NCBI RefSeq assembly: GCF_014876185.1
Contig: NZ_JADALJ010000001.1
Coordinates: forward strand, 3,515,501-3,579,500
DNA from: Rufibacter sp. LB8
Lineage (GTDB): Bacteria; Bacteroidota; Bacteroidia; Cytophagales; Hymenobacteraceae
Direction: 5' to 3'
DNA length: 64,000 nucleotides
Both the position numbers and the translations under genes were made by a program. The first letter of the stretch is position 1; the number at the start of each line of letters is the position of its first letter. Shown one piece after another: positions 8,511-17,613 of the stretch. The notes beneath the pieces are model-generated. The model was not told the origin of the DNA and made no database searches. It worked only from the letters and a program-made list of their open reading frames with translations.

Positions 8511-11500
8511 ATGAAATCCACCCCCACCGCCACTTTTACCCGTGCACTGCTGCAAGGGCTGGCACTGTTTGTTTTGTTGGCCACGTTCAGTTGCCGCGGA
8601 AAAAGTGACGAGCTGGCGCTAGAACAGAAAAACTTTGAGCAGGAGATTGCCCAGGAGCAGAACCTGGTGTTCACCTTTGACAAACGGCTGGTGGCAGATT
8701 CCCTGCTGAACCAATGGGACACCGTGCCATACATCAAATTCACGCCCAAGGTAGAAGGCAAATTCAAGTGGGCCGGGCCCGATGAACTGGTGTTTTCACC
8801 CACGCAGCCCTTCGCGCCAGCTACCAATTACAAAGCCGAACTGACGCCGCACTTACTCAACCATTCAGAGAAGAAATACAAAATTTCGGCGGAGCCGGAA
8901 ATCAGATTCCATACGCCTTATCTGGCCCTGGAGCAAACCAGAACCTTTTGGGTGCGCAACCCCAACAGCCCCAATGAGCTGGAAGGCAGCCTAGAACTGA
9001 ACTTCAACTACCCCGTGGCCTATGCCAAGCTGCGAGATTTGCTGAAGGTGTACCAGGCCCAGACCAATTTGCCGCTGGAACTGGTGAGCAGCAACGGCCG
9101 CCAGCTTACGCTCAAGGTAAAGCAGGTCAACCAGAACTTCACGGGTCCTATTCTGCTGCGCTTGAACATTGCCAAAGGCCTCACCACCGCGGGCAGTTCC
9201 TATGCCACTCCTCAGGCCATTGACCAGGAAATTACCTTACCCACGCGGTCTCAAATGCAGGTGCGGGAAGTGTACGGCACCCAGGAAGAAGGACAGGAAA
9301 GTATTTACATCTACACCTCGCAACCCGTCACCAACCCAGATATTCAGCAACTGGTGACGGTGAACCCGTACCGCGCCTTTACGGTGGAACGACTGGACAA
9401 CGGTTTGGTGCTGCGGGGAAGTTTTACGGGCAGTTCAGTGTACACCGTGAGCGTGTCCGGGGAATTGAACGGCCTGGTGGGGCAGCCGCTGGGCCAGACG
9501 TCACAACATAGAGTAGACTTCGGAAACACCACGCCTACGCTTTCTTTTGTGGACCAGAAGGCCGTGTATTTGAGCAGCCAGGGTGCCCGCAACGTGGCGT
9601 TGAACCTGGCGCAGGTACCGCGCATCAAAGTGACCATCAGCAAGGTGTTTGAGAACAACATCCTCCGGTTTTTGCAAGAAGGCAAAATGTATGATGGCTT
9701 CTACAACGAGGAAACCGAGGAATACCATGACTATGAAACCTACCAGGTCAACGAGCAGAACGGGAAAGTCATCTATGAACGGGAATACGAAGCTGCGAAC
9801 CTGCCCCGCGGCGACGGCCAAACCCTGCTCAACCTGGACCTAGCCGACCTGGATTTCGACAGTCAGTTCAAAGGGCTATATGTGCTCACCGTGGCCAGTG
9901 CCGATAAAATCTGGATGCAGGATTCCAAAATCATTTCGGTCTCAGACATTGGCTTGATTGCCAAACAAGGCCAGAACGAAGTGCTGGTGTTCGCCAATTC
10001 CATCAAAACCGCCGAGACGCTGTCGGGTGTGGAAGTCCGGTTCATCAGTACCAACAACCAGGTGGTCTACAAAGCCACCACTGACAAAGACGGCGTGGCC
10101 CGCTTCCCAGACATGGCCCGCAACGCGCCTGACTTTAAGGTTAGCCTGATTACCGCGCGCCAGGGCCAGGATTTCAACTACCTGCCCTACAGCCAGACCA
10201 CCGTGAACACCTCCCGGTTTGATGTGGGTGGCAAGCGGCTGGAAGGCGTGACCTATGACGCGTTCATCTACGGCGACCGTGATTTGTACCGGCCCGGTGA
10301 CACCGTGCACGTGAATACGCTGGTGCGCACCCCAGATTGGAAAACTGTGGCCGGCCTGCCCATCAAACTCAAGTTGCTGCTGCCCAACGGCAAGGAATAC
10401 CGCAGCCAAAAAGGCACCTTAAACCAAGAAGGAGCGCGTACCACAGATTTCGTTCTGCCTGCCTCGGCGGTGACCGGGACGTACACGCTGGAAGTCTATT
10501 CCGGCAATGACGTGCTTTTAAACTCGCAGAAAATTGGCGTGGAGGAATTCATGCCAGACCGCCTCAAAGTCACTACCAAACTCAACAAATCTGATTTCAA
10601 AACCGGCGAACAAGTGCAGGTGAATCTGAACGCGATGAACCTCTTCGGGCCACCGGCCGCGGGGCGTAATTACGAAGTGCAACTGAGCCTGAAGAAGAAA
10701 ACTCTGGAACCCAAGAATTACCCAGACTATACCTTCGAGATTAACACGTCCAGCGAAGTGGAGATTCAGACGAACGTGCGCCAAGGCGAAACCGATGCGC
10801 AGGGCAACGGCCAGGAACAGTTTGAATTGATGGGCCACCGCGATATTGGGATGCTGGAAGGCTCTTTGTTTACCTCGGTGTTTGATGAAACGGGTCGGCC
10901 CGTGAACCGCCTCAACCGGTTTAGCGTGAGCACGCAGGAAAGCTTCTATGGCATCAAGAAATTTGACACGTATGTGAGTACCCAAACCGCCATGCACGTG
11001 CCCATCATTGCCCTGAACAGCAAAGAAAAGCCCACCTTCGCCCGGGCGCGGGTGCAGGTGGTGCGCTACACCTATGAATCTGTGATTGAGCGCAACCAAC
11101 AGAACTACGGCTACAACTCCCAGCGCAAAGAAACTGTGGTGTATGATGAAGCCCTAGATATTCCCGCCGCCGGGAAAGCGGTGACGTTCACGCCTTCGGC
11201 CTCCGGGGAATATGAACTGCGCATCATGCGGCCCAACGCCTACAACTACGTGGCGCAGCGGTTTTACGCCTACGGCTGGGGTGATACGCAGAGCACCTCC
11301 TTTGAAGTGAGCAAAGAGGGCGAAGTGGGGATTTCCCTGGACAAAGAAACCTATGAAGTGGGCGAGAAAGCCAAAGTCCTGTTCAAGTCGCCGTTTGCGG
11401 GCAAAATTCTGGTGACCGTGGAGCAAAACAGAGTGCTGAGCTATCATTACCTGGACACCGATAAAAAAGCGGCCTCGTTCACCTTGCCCATTCAAGACGA

Positions 11501-13946
11501 ATTCCTGCCCACGGTCTACATCTCGGCCATCGCGCTCCGCGAAATCAAAGACAACAGCCTGCCCATGACCATTGCCCGCGGGTTCAAAGCCGTGGCCGTG
11601 ACCAAAAAAGCGACGAAATTAGACGTAGCCGTCTTGGCCCCAGAACTTACCCGCTCCAAAAGGACGCAGCAGGTAAAAGTGAAAACCGTGCCCAATGCCC
11701 AGGTGACCTTGGCGGTGGTAGACGAAGGCATTCTGCAGCTCAAAGATTTCAAGACCCCCGACCCACACGGCTTCTTCTACCAGAAACGCGCCTTGGAAGT
11801 GAGTGCCTTTGACTTGTACCCGTACCTGTTTCCGGAGATTGGCAACCGAAGGTCCAGCGTGGGCGGCGATGGCTATGACCTGGAGAAACGGGTGAATCCC
11901 TTGACTTCTAAACGCGTGAAGTTGGTCTCTATCTGGAGCGGTCACCTCAAAACCAACAGCAACGGCGAGGCCTCCGTGAATGTAAAAGTGCCCGAGTTCT
12001 CGGGTTCCCTACGCGTGATGGCGGTGGCGTACAAAGGCAACGCGTTCGGCTCTGCCGAAAAGATGCTGCGCGTGGCGGACCCCATTGTGCTGAGCGCCGC
12101 CTTGCCGCGCTTCGCCAGCCCGAAAGACACCTTGCAGGTTCCCGTGCTGGTGAGCAATACCACTGCCAAAGCAACCGACGTAAGCAGCAGCATTTCCGTG
12201 ACCGGGCCATTGCGCGTGGTGGGTGCTACTGCCAAAACCGCCAGAGTCAACGGCAATACTGAAACCCAGGTAATCTACCAGGTAGTGGCGGAGCAGGCCA
12301 CTGGGCAGGCGTCGGTGGTGGTGAAAGTAAACGCCTTAGGCGAGCAGTTCAGCAACACCACTGACTTGACCATTCGGCCGACGGCGCCGTTGACCAAGAT
12401 TACTGGAACCGGTTCTCTGAAAGATGCGGCTACGGCAGCTATTACGCCTACCCATGATTTTATTCCGAGTTCGGTGGCGTCTAAAGTAGTGGTGAGTAGT
12501 TCGCCGCTGGCGCAGTTCACCGATGATATCACGTACCTGTTACAGTACCCGCACGGTTGTCTGGAGCAGATTACGTCTACCGCGTTCCCGCTGCTGTACT
12601 ACGCAGATTTGGCCAGAGCCCTGAACCAAGGCCAGAAAGGCCGCGCGGTGAATCCGAACCATCTGGTGCAGGAAGCCATCACCAAAATTGAGTTAATGCA
12701 GCAGTATGACGGCGGTTTCACTTATTGGCCCGGTGCTACCCAAACCGATTGGTGGAGCAGCGCCTACGCTGCGCATTTCCTGCTGGAAGCCAGAAAAGCC
12801 GGCTATCCGGTGAGCCAGCAAGTGGAGAACAAAGCCATTGCTTATCTCCAGAACAAGGTAAAAACCAAGGCCACCGAAGTCTACAAATTCTACAACACCC
12901 AGCGCAAAGTAGAAAGCAAACTGATTGCCGTCCATGAAGCGGCTTACTCGCTGTACGTGCTCAGCCTGGCCGGCAAACCCGATTGGCCCACCATGAACTA
13001 TTACAAGTCCAAGCCTGAACTGCTGGCGCTGGATTCCCGCTACCTGTTGGCCAGCACGTACGCGCTCAACGGCAGTTTCCAGAGCTTCAGTCAACTCTTG
13101 CCTAAGTCTTTTGCGGGTGAGACCTCAGTAAGAGCCTTAGACGGAAGTTTCTACTCTCCGGTGCGGGACATGGCCATCTCTTTGAACAGTTTGGTGGAGG
13201 CCAACCCCGAGCATCCGCAGGTGGGCACCTTGTCTAGGAATTTGTCGCAGGAACTCAGGTCCAAGCGCTGGTTCAACACCCAGGAACGGGCCTTTGCGCT
13301 GTTGGCCCTGGGTAAATTGGCCAGCCGAAGCAAAGGAACCCAAACGGCGCAACTCTTGCAGAACGGTAAAATGCTAGGGACATATGCGGACAAAGACCTC
13401 ATCGTGGCAAACAAACTGAATACAGCACCCGTGAACCTCCAGAGCAAAGGCAAAGGTCTGTTGTATTACTATTGGGAACTGGAAGGCATCAGCCAGAGCG
13501 GCGCGTTCAAGCAGGAAGACAGCTACCTGAAAGTGCGCAAAACCTTCTTTGACCGCGACGGAAAAGTGCTCACCAGCAACACCTTCAAGCAGAATGATTT
13601 GGTGATTGTGCGGGTGGAGTTGCAGACCCTGGATACGCGCTCCATCCCCAACGTAGCCATCACCGACATGCTGCCGGCCGGCTTCGAGATAGAGAACCCG
13701 CGCCTGATGACCACCCGCGAATTCCAGTGGCTCCAGAAGATGAACCCCGCCACCCCAGATCACCTGGACATTCGGGATGACCGCATCAACCTGTACACCA
13801 CCGCCCGCCCCAAGCCGCAGTACTTCTTCTACCAGGTGCGCGCCGTGAGCAAAGGCACGTTTCAGATGGGGCCCATAGGCGCAGATGCCATGTACAATGC
13901 TGAGTACCATTCGTATCATGGTGCCGGCGTGGTGCGGGTGAAGTAA
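8511..13946 (+). CDS. bacterial alpha-2-macroglobulin lipoprotein with intact thioester
   Basis: This 1,811-residue protein should trap proteases that reach the periplasm: cleavage of a bait region exposes a thioester that binds the attacker covalently. A lipobox (LATFSC) ends the signal peptide, so it is a lipoprotein. MG-type beta domains run through the first 1,000 residues, including the MG2 motif YGDRDLYRPGDTVHVNT. The A2M core (IWSGHLKTNSNGEASVNV) is followed by the thioester motif YPHGCLEQ with Cys1350, and by the alpha-helical TED domain. Penicillin-binding protein 1C follows, the usual partner, thought to repair the wall after a breach. The 391-bp gap between the two carries repeats, so co-transcription is uncertain. 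Confidence 0.93.
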   Translation: MKSTPTATFTRALLQGLALFVLLATFSCRGKSDELALEQKNFEQEIAQEQNLVFTFDKRLVADSLLNQWDTVPYIKFTPKVEGKFKWAGPDELVFSPTQPFAPATNYKAELTPHLLNHSEKKYKISAEPEIRFHTPYLALEQTRTFWVRNPNSPNELEGSLELNFNYPVAYAKLRDLLKVYQAQTNLPLELVSSNGRQLTLKVKQVNQNFTGPILLRLNIAKGLTTAGSSYATPQAIDQEITLPTRSQMQVREVYGTQEEGQESIYIYTSQPVTNPDIQQLVTVNPYRAFTVERLDNGLVLRGSFTGSSVYTVSVSGELNGLVGQPLGQTSQHRVDFGNTTPTLSFVDQKAVYLSSQGARNVALNLAQVPRIKVTISKVFENNILRFLQEGKMYDGFYNEETEEYHDYETYQVNEQNGKVIYEREYEAANLPRGDGQTLLNLDLADLDFDSQFKGLYVLTVASADKIWMQDSKIISVSDIGLIAKQGQNEVLVFANSIKTAETLSGVEVRFISTNNQVVYKATTDKDGVARFPDMARNAPDFKVSLITARQGQDFNYLPYSQTTVNTSRFDVGGKRLEGVTYDAFIYGDRDLYRPGDTVHVNTLVRTPDWKTVAGLPIKLKLLLPNGKEYRSQKGTLNQEGARTTDFVLPASAVTGTYTLEVYSGNDVLLNSQKIGVEEFMPDRLKVTTKLNKSDFKTGEQVQVNLNAMNLFGPPAAGRNYEVQLSLKKKTLEPKNYPDYTFEINTSSEVEIQTNVRQGETDAQGNGQEQFELMGHRDIGMLEGSLFTSVFDETGRPVNRLNRFSVSTQESFYGIKKFDTYVSTQTAMHVPIIALNSKEKPTFARARVQVVRYTYESVIERNQQNYGYNSQRKETVVYDEALDIPAAGKAVTFTPSASGEYELRIMRPNAYNYVAQRFYAYGWGDTQSTSFEVSKEGEVGISLDKETYEVGEKAKVLFKSPFAGKILVTVEQNRVLSYHYLDTDKKAASFTLPIQDEFLPTVYISAIALREIKDNSLPMTIARGFKAVAVTKKATKLDVAVLAPELTRSKRTQQVKVKTVPNAQVTLAVVDEGILQLKDFKTPDPHGFFYQKRALEVSAFDLYPYLFPEIGNRRSSVGGDGYDLEKRVNPLTSKRVKLVSIWSGHLKTNSNGEASVNVKVPEFSGSLRVMAVAYKGNAFGSAEKMLRVADPIVLSAALPRFASPKDTLQVPVLVSNTTAKATDVSSSISVTGPLRVVGATAKTARVNGNTETQVIYQVVAEQATGQASVVVKVNALGEQFSNTTDLTIRPTAPLTKITGTGSLKDAATAAITPTHDFIPSSVASKVVVSSSPLAQFTDDITYLLQYPHGCLEQITSTAFPLLYYADLARALNQGQKGRAVNPNHLVQEAITKIELMQQYDGGFTYWPGATQTDWWSSAYAAHFLLEARKAGYPVSQQVENKAIAYLQNKVKTKATEVYKFYNTQRKVESKLIAVHEAAYSLYVLSLAGKPDWPTMNYYKSKPELLALDSRYLLASTYALNGSFQSFSQLLPKSFAGETSVRALDGSFYSPVRDMAISLNSLVEANPEHPQVGTLSRNLSQELRSKRWFNTQERAFALLALGKLASRSKGTQTAQLLQNGKMLGTYADKDLIVANKLNTAPVNLQSKGKGLLYYYWELEGISQSGAFKQEDSYLKVRKTFFDRDGKVLTSNTFKQNDLVIVRVELQTLDTRSIPNVAITDMLPAGFEIENPRLMTTREFQWLQKMNPATPDHLDIRDDRINLYTTARPKPQYFFYQVRAVSKGTFQMGPIGADAMYNAEYHSYHGAGVVRVK

Positions 13947-13962
13947 GGGCCTCACCCCCTAA

Positions 13963-13985
13963 CCCCCTCTCCAATTGAGAGGGGG
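13963..13985. repeat. C-rich hairpin after the macroglobulin gene
   Basis: CCCCCTCTC at 13963-13971 pairs with GAGAGGGGG at 13977-13985 around a CAATT loop, preceded by ACCCCCTAA. It resembles a short intergenic repeat I recall from other Bacteroidota genomes, and it may help stop transcription. Confidence 0.55.
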
Positions 13986-13998
13986 AATTCTGTAAATG

Positions 13999-14036
13999 CG
14001 TTTTGGGCTTCATTTCCAGAAATGAAGCCCAAAACG
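13999..14036. repeat. GCTC palindrome P4
   Basis: Arms CGTTTTGGGCTTCATTT and the exact complement. The GCTTC arm is matched by GAAGC on the other side, a compensated variant. Confidence 0.9.
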
Positions 14037-14083
14037 GAATGCAAATTTTAAGGGGCAGCAATGATAGCTTACGGTATCTGATT

Positions 14084-14232
14084 GTCCCCCTTTGAAGGGG
14101 GTAGGGGGATGATAAAGCCCGCTAAAAAATTTAAAACTAATGCTATAAAGAGAAGACAAGTGATTCTCGGGGATGCCTTGAATCAGCAAAAGTAAATCAT
14201 CCCCCTACCCCCTTCAAAGGGGGACGGAATGC
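14084..14232. mobile_element. MITE-like element, copy A
   Basis: About 149 bp. The terminal inverted repeats are 14084-14113 (GTCCCCCTTTGAAGGGGG, then TAGGGGGATGAT) and 14196-14224. The interior shares blocks with copies B and C: GATGATAAAG, GCTATAAA, TTCTCGGG and AATCAGCAAA. It has the same orientation as B and encodes no protein. It sits between the macroglobulin and pbpC genes. Confidence 0.75.
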
Positions 14233-14266
14233 GTCACCAGGTTCTGGGTGGGCAATACCATAGACG

Positions 14267-14304
14267 CGTTTTGGGCTCCGTTTCCAGAATAGAGGTCAAA
14301 AACG
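14267..14304. repeat. GCTC palindrome P5 (degenerate)
   Basis: Left arm CGTTTTGGGCTCCGTTT; right arm AATAGAGGTCAAAAACG. Only the outer part still pairs. It lies 34 bp before pbpC. Confidence 0.7.
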
Positions 14305-14337
14305 GAAATTAACTTTATAGATTACACTTTTACCAGA

Positions 14338-16680
14338 ATGCCGCTTTTTCAATCCTCGCTATTTCACTTAAAAATACTTTTCAGAAAGAAGTGGCTCATG
14401 CGTGCATTGGCGTTGGTAGCTGCTCCAGTGGTGATATTTCTGTTGTTGAACTGGGCGTTTCCGTTGCAGATGAAGGTGTCGTACTCGCCGGTGATTACGG
14501 CAGCCGATGGCAGCGTGGTGCATGCGTTTTTGAGCCGGGATGACAAGTGGCGGATGCAGCTGGAGCCAGATGAAATAAACCCAGTGCTGAAAAAAGCGGT
14601 GCTTCTGAAAGAGGACCAGTATTTCTATGCCCACCCCGGGGTGAACCCGTTGGCGGTGGCGCGGGCGGTGGTGAACAACCTGACCAAAGGCCGGAAAACC
14701 TCGGGAGCGTCTACCATTACCATGCAGGTGGCGCGGCTGCTGTACCCCAAAGACCGCACGTACGTGAACAAGCTGGTGGAGGTGTTCCGGGCGCTGCAGT
14801 TGGAGTGGCGCTATAGCAAAGACGAGATTCTGCAACTTTACCTTAATTTGGTGCCCTACGGCGGGAATATTGAGGGCGTGAAAGCGGCTTCGGTGCTGTA
14901 TTTTCAGCAGTCGCCAAGGGTGTTGAGTCTGGCGCAGGCGGTGGCGCTCACGGTGATTCCCAACAAGCCTTCGTCTTTGCGGATTGGCGTGCAGAACGAC
15001 CGCATTGTGGCCTTCCGGAACAAGTGGCTGAAGGCTTACGGGCAACTGAACGCCTTCCCGAAGGAGGCGATTGAAGACGCGCTGTTTGAACCTTTAGATG
15101 CAGCTAGGGTGCAGGTACCCAAGCTGGCGCCGCATTACGCGTACCGGTTGCTACAAAAATATCCCGGCAAGGCCATTATTAAAACTACGTTGAACCCGGC
15201 GGTGCAGGAGAAGGTGCAGCAGTTGGCCTATAATTACCTGCAACGCCTCAAGGCCCAGAACATTCACAACGCCGCGGTGCTGGTGCTCAACAACCAAACC
15301 AAGGCCGTGGAAGCCTACCTCGGCTCCGCCGATTTTACGGATGGTATGCACGCCGGGCAGGTGGATGGGGTGCGGGCACTGCGGTCGCCGGGGAGTACGC
15401 TGAAGCCGTTTCTGTACGCCGCCGCTTTTGACAAAGGCCTGATTACGCCCAAAACCATGGTCTCTGATGTGCCCATTGATTATTCCGGGTACCGGCCCGA
15501 GAACTACTACGGCACCTATAACGGCAACGTGACCATTGAGCGCGCGCTGGCTACGTCGTTGAACATTCCGGCGGTGAAAGTACTGGACCAAATGGGCGTG
15601 GAGGCCTTCGTGCAGAAATTGCAGCAGGCCGAGTTCTCTGAGATGAAACGCCGTGGCCAGCACTTGGGTCTGTCCATGATTCTGGGCGGCTGCGGCGCAA
15701 CGCTGGAAGAACTGACGGCGTTGTATTCCGCCTTCGCGAATGGCGGGAAACAGGCGCCGCTCCGGTGGTTGCAGCAAGATACGGTCAAACAGGAAAAGCA
15801 GTTGCTGTCGGCGGCTTCGGCGTTTATGGTGAACCAGATTCTGACCCAGCTGCAGCGCCCCGATTTGCCGCATAATGCCCAGAATAGTGCTTATCTGCCT
15901 AAAATCGCCTGGAAAACCGGTACTTCTTACGGCCGGAAAGACGCCTGGAGCATTGGCTACAACCAGAACTATACCATTGGCGTGTGGGTGGGTAATTTCT
16001 CCGGCGAGGGTGTGCCCGAACTCAACGGCACCGAGACGGCCACGCCGTTGCTGTTTTCCCTGTTCAATACCATTGATTACAACAGCACCAAAAGTTGGTA
16101 CCAGGCCCCGAAGAGTGTGGGTTTTAGAAGCGTCTGCCCCGAAAGTGGTTTGCCCGTGAACAGCTTCTGCCAAGATTTGGTGATTGATACCTACATTCCA
16201 GGAACGTCTGGGGTAAACAAATGCGCGCATTTAAAACAGGTGACGGTTTCTGTGGACGGAAAGTTCGCCTACTGCACCAGTTGTCAGCCCGAGAGCGGTT
16301 TCACGCAGAAATGGTATCCCAACCTGGCTCCGGAGCTGCTCAGTTTCTATGCCCAGGAAAACCTCCCTTTCCAGAAGCTGCCGCCGCACAACCCCGGCTG
16401 TAACCGTATTTTTCAGGAGTTCTCGCCGGTCATCACCTCGCCCACGGCCAACATGGAATTCCTGCTGGAGCGCGACGAACGCCAGAAACTCATGCTGCAC
16501 TGCAACACCCTCAACGAGGTTAAAAAAGTCTACTGGTACGTGAACGACAAACTCCTGCAGTCCGCCGCCGCAGATGAACGCGTGTTCTTTGAACCGGACC
16601 GCGCGGGCAAATTCAAAATCTCCTGCACAGATGACCAGGGAAGGAATGCCAACAGCTACATCACGGTCAAGTTCTTGTAA
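14338..16680 (+). CDS. pbpC: penicillin-binding protein 1C (glycosyltransferase and transpeptidase)
   Basis: This 780-residue bifunctional enzyme polymerises and cross-links peptidoglycan in the periplasm. An N-terminal anchor (about residues 20-40) precedes the GT51 domain with EDQYFYAHPGV (E92) and the SGASTITMQVARLL block. The transpeptidase has S353-T-L-K356 (SPGSTLKP), the SLN motif in TSLNIPA and K526-T-G-T. The C-terminal about 100 residues match the BiPBP_C domain of PBP1C. It directly follows the alpha-2-macroglobulin gene, the same pairing as E. coli yfhM-pbpC, which suggests wall repair linked to protease trapping. The start at 14338 gives a short basic leader before the membrane helix. 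Confidence 0.93.
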   Translation: MPLFQSSLFHLKILFRKKWLMRALALVAAPVVIFLLLNWAFPLQMKVSYSPVITAADGSVVHAFLSRDDKWRMQLEPDEINPVLKKAVLLKEDQYFYAHPGVNPLAVARAVVNNLTKGRKTSGASTITMQVARLLYPKDRTYVNKLVEVFRALQLEWRYSKDEILQLYLNLVPYGGNIEGVKAASVLYFQQSPRVLSLAQAVALTVIPNKPSSLRIGVQNDRIVAFRNKWLKAYGQLNAFPKEAIEDALFEPLDAARVQVPKLAPHYAYRLLQKYPGKAIIKTTLNPAVQEKVQQLAYNYLQRLKAQNIHNAAVLVLNNQTKAVEAYLGSADFTDGMHAGQVDGVRALRSPGSTLKPFLYAAAFDKGLITPKTMVSDVPIDYSGYRPENYYGTYNGNVTIERALATSLNIPAVKVLDQMGVEAFVQKLQQAEFSEMKRRGQHLGLSMILGGCGATLEELTALYSAFANGGKQAPLRWLQQDTVKQEKQLLSAASAFMVNQILTQLQRPDLPHNAQNSAYLPKIAWKTGTSYGRKDAWSIGYNQNYTIGVWVGNFSGEGVPELNGTETATPLLFSLFNTIDYNSTKSWYQAPKSVGFRSVCPESGLPVNSFCQDLVIDTYIPGTSGVNKCAHLKQVTVSVDGKFAYCTSCQPESGFTQKWYPNLAPELLSFYAQENLPFQKLPPHNPGCNRIFQEFSPVITSPTANMEFLLERDERQKLMLHCNTLNEVKKVYWYVNDKLLQSAAADERVFFEPDRAGKFKISCTDDQGRNANSYITVKFL

Positions 16681-16690
16681 TAAGGTACAT

Positions 16691-16734
16691 TTCCGTTTTT
16701 GGCTCCGTTTCTGAAAATGAGCCCGAAAACAGGA
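16691..16734. repeat. GCTC palindrome P6
   Basis: It starts 11 bp after the pbpC stop. Arms TTCCGTTTTTGGCTCCGTTT and AAAATGAGCCCGAAAACAGG, with some mismatches. Its position suggests a role in ending or protecting the transcript. Confidence 0.8.
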
Positions 16735-16815
16735 ATGACTGCCCCTGCTATGCGCACTTATCACTACCTACGCTGTTGCCGTCAATGAGCCCCAGAGACG
16801 GTGAAAGGCAAGTTC

Positions 16816-17265
16816 TTAGAGCACCGTCTCTGGCAGGTTGGTGATGAAATATTGCCCAGACGCCACCCCATCAACCAGGTTCTGCATGGTCTTGGTGCTA
16901 AACACGTTCAGTAATTGATTGCGGTAGGCTTTAATGTCATCATGCAGCGGACAGGGGTGCGTATCTGAGCAGTGCTTCATGCCCATGCCACATTTCTTGA
17001 AAGCCTCAAGGCCGTCAATGGTGCGCACCACTTCCAGAATGGTAATGTCTGCGGCCGGCCGGTGTAGGAAAAAGCCGCCGGTAGGGCCCTTTAAAGAAGC
17101 AATCACCCCTTTCCTGACTAAATCCTGCAGAATCTTACCCATAAAGGGGCTGGGTAACTCCAGTTCTTGCGCCAGTTCCTTGATGCCAATTCTCTTGCCG
17201 GTCTCCTGCTGGAGGGCAAGGTACACAATCGCCCGAAGGGCATATTCCGTGGTTTTTGACAGCAT
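16816..17265 (-). CDS. Rrf2-family Fe-S transcriptional regulator (NsrR/IscR-like)
   Basis: The 149-residue protein has an N-terminal winged helix (about residues 1-60: TEYALRAIVYLAL, then IKELAQELELPSPFMGKILQ) and three cysteines, C92, C99 and C105 (KKCGMGMKHCSDTHPC). This C-x6-C-x5-C spacing is typical of Rrf2 regulators that hold a [2Fe-2S] or [4Fe-4S] cluster. Its place at the end of a nitric oxide and nitrite gene island makes an NO-sensing, NsrR-like repressor the best guess. IscR or RsrR roles cannot be excluded from sequence alone. It is transcribed in the same direction as the Fe-S and DUF2249 genes and is probably last in that unit. Confidence 0.85.
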   Translation of the reverse strand: MLSKTTEYALRAIVYLALQQETGKRIGIKELAQELELPSPFMGKILQDLVRKGVIASLKGPTGGFFLHRPAADITILEVVRTIDGLEAFKKCGMGMKHCSDTHPCPLHDDIKAYRNQLLNVFSTKTMQNLVDGVASGQYFITNLPETVL

Positions 17266-17304
17266 GGCGTTTCTGGGTGATTTCTAAGCGCAAAGGTAGT
17301 GGTT

Positions 17305-17613
17305 CTAGCGCAGTTGCCGCCTGCCTTCGTCGGTAATCATGTCGGGGGTCCACATAGGTGACCAAACCAGGTTTACCTGCACCGTGAGTTCTGGGAACCT
17401 ACGGGCCAGAATATGCTCTACCGCCGTGATGATGGTACTGCTCATGGGGCAGCCAGGAGTGGTGAGCGTGAGGTCAACGCCCAATACCTCCTGGTCTAGT
17501 GACACCTGGTACACCAGGCCCAGATCTACAATGTTGATTCCAATCTCGGGGTCTATGACTTGCCGCAGGGCTTCAAGAACAAGTTGGCCGGTATCAGGCG
17601 GGTGCGTTTGCAT
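17305..17613 (-). CDS. MIP18/PaaD-like Fe-S assembly factor (DUF59)
   Basis: The 102-residue product has IDPEIGINIVDLGLVYQV and LTLTTPGCPMSSTI, the hallmarks of the MIP18 (DUF59) family, including the conserved cysteine of TPGCPM. Members help assemble or deliver Fe-S clusters. I chose the ATG at 17613: it overlaps the end of the upstream membrane-protein gene by 20 bp and starts just before the conserved core. An ATG at 17664 would add 17 residues with an unlikely CCC run. In an NO island its likely task is rebuilding clusters damaged by NO, which is an inference from context. Confidence 0.8.
   Translation of the reverse strand: MQTHPPDTGQLVLEALRQVIDPEIGINIVDLGLVYQVSLDQEVLGVDLTLTTPGCPMSSTIITAVEHILARRFPELTVQVNLVWSPMWTPDMITDEGRRQLR

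Noticed and set aside
9344-13955. Many long open frames on the minus strand opposite the alpha-2-macroglobulin gene
   Set aside because: They are shadows of a G/C-rich gene; none shows a recognisable protein, and the plus-strand gene is unambiguous.
15151-16230. 359-codon minus-strand frame opposite pbpC
   Set aside because: It lies wholly within the conserved pbpC coding sequence and has the low-complexity HRR/QQ composition of an antisense frame.
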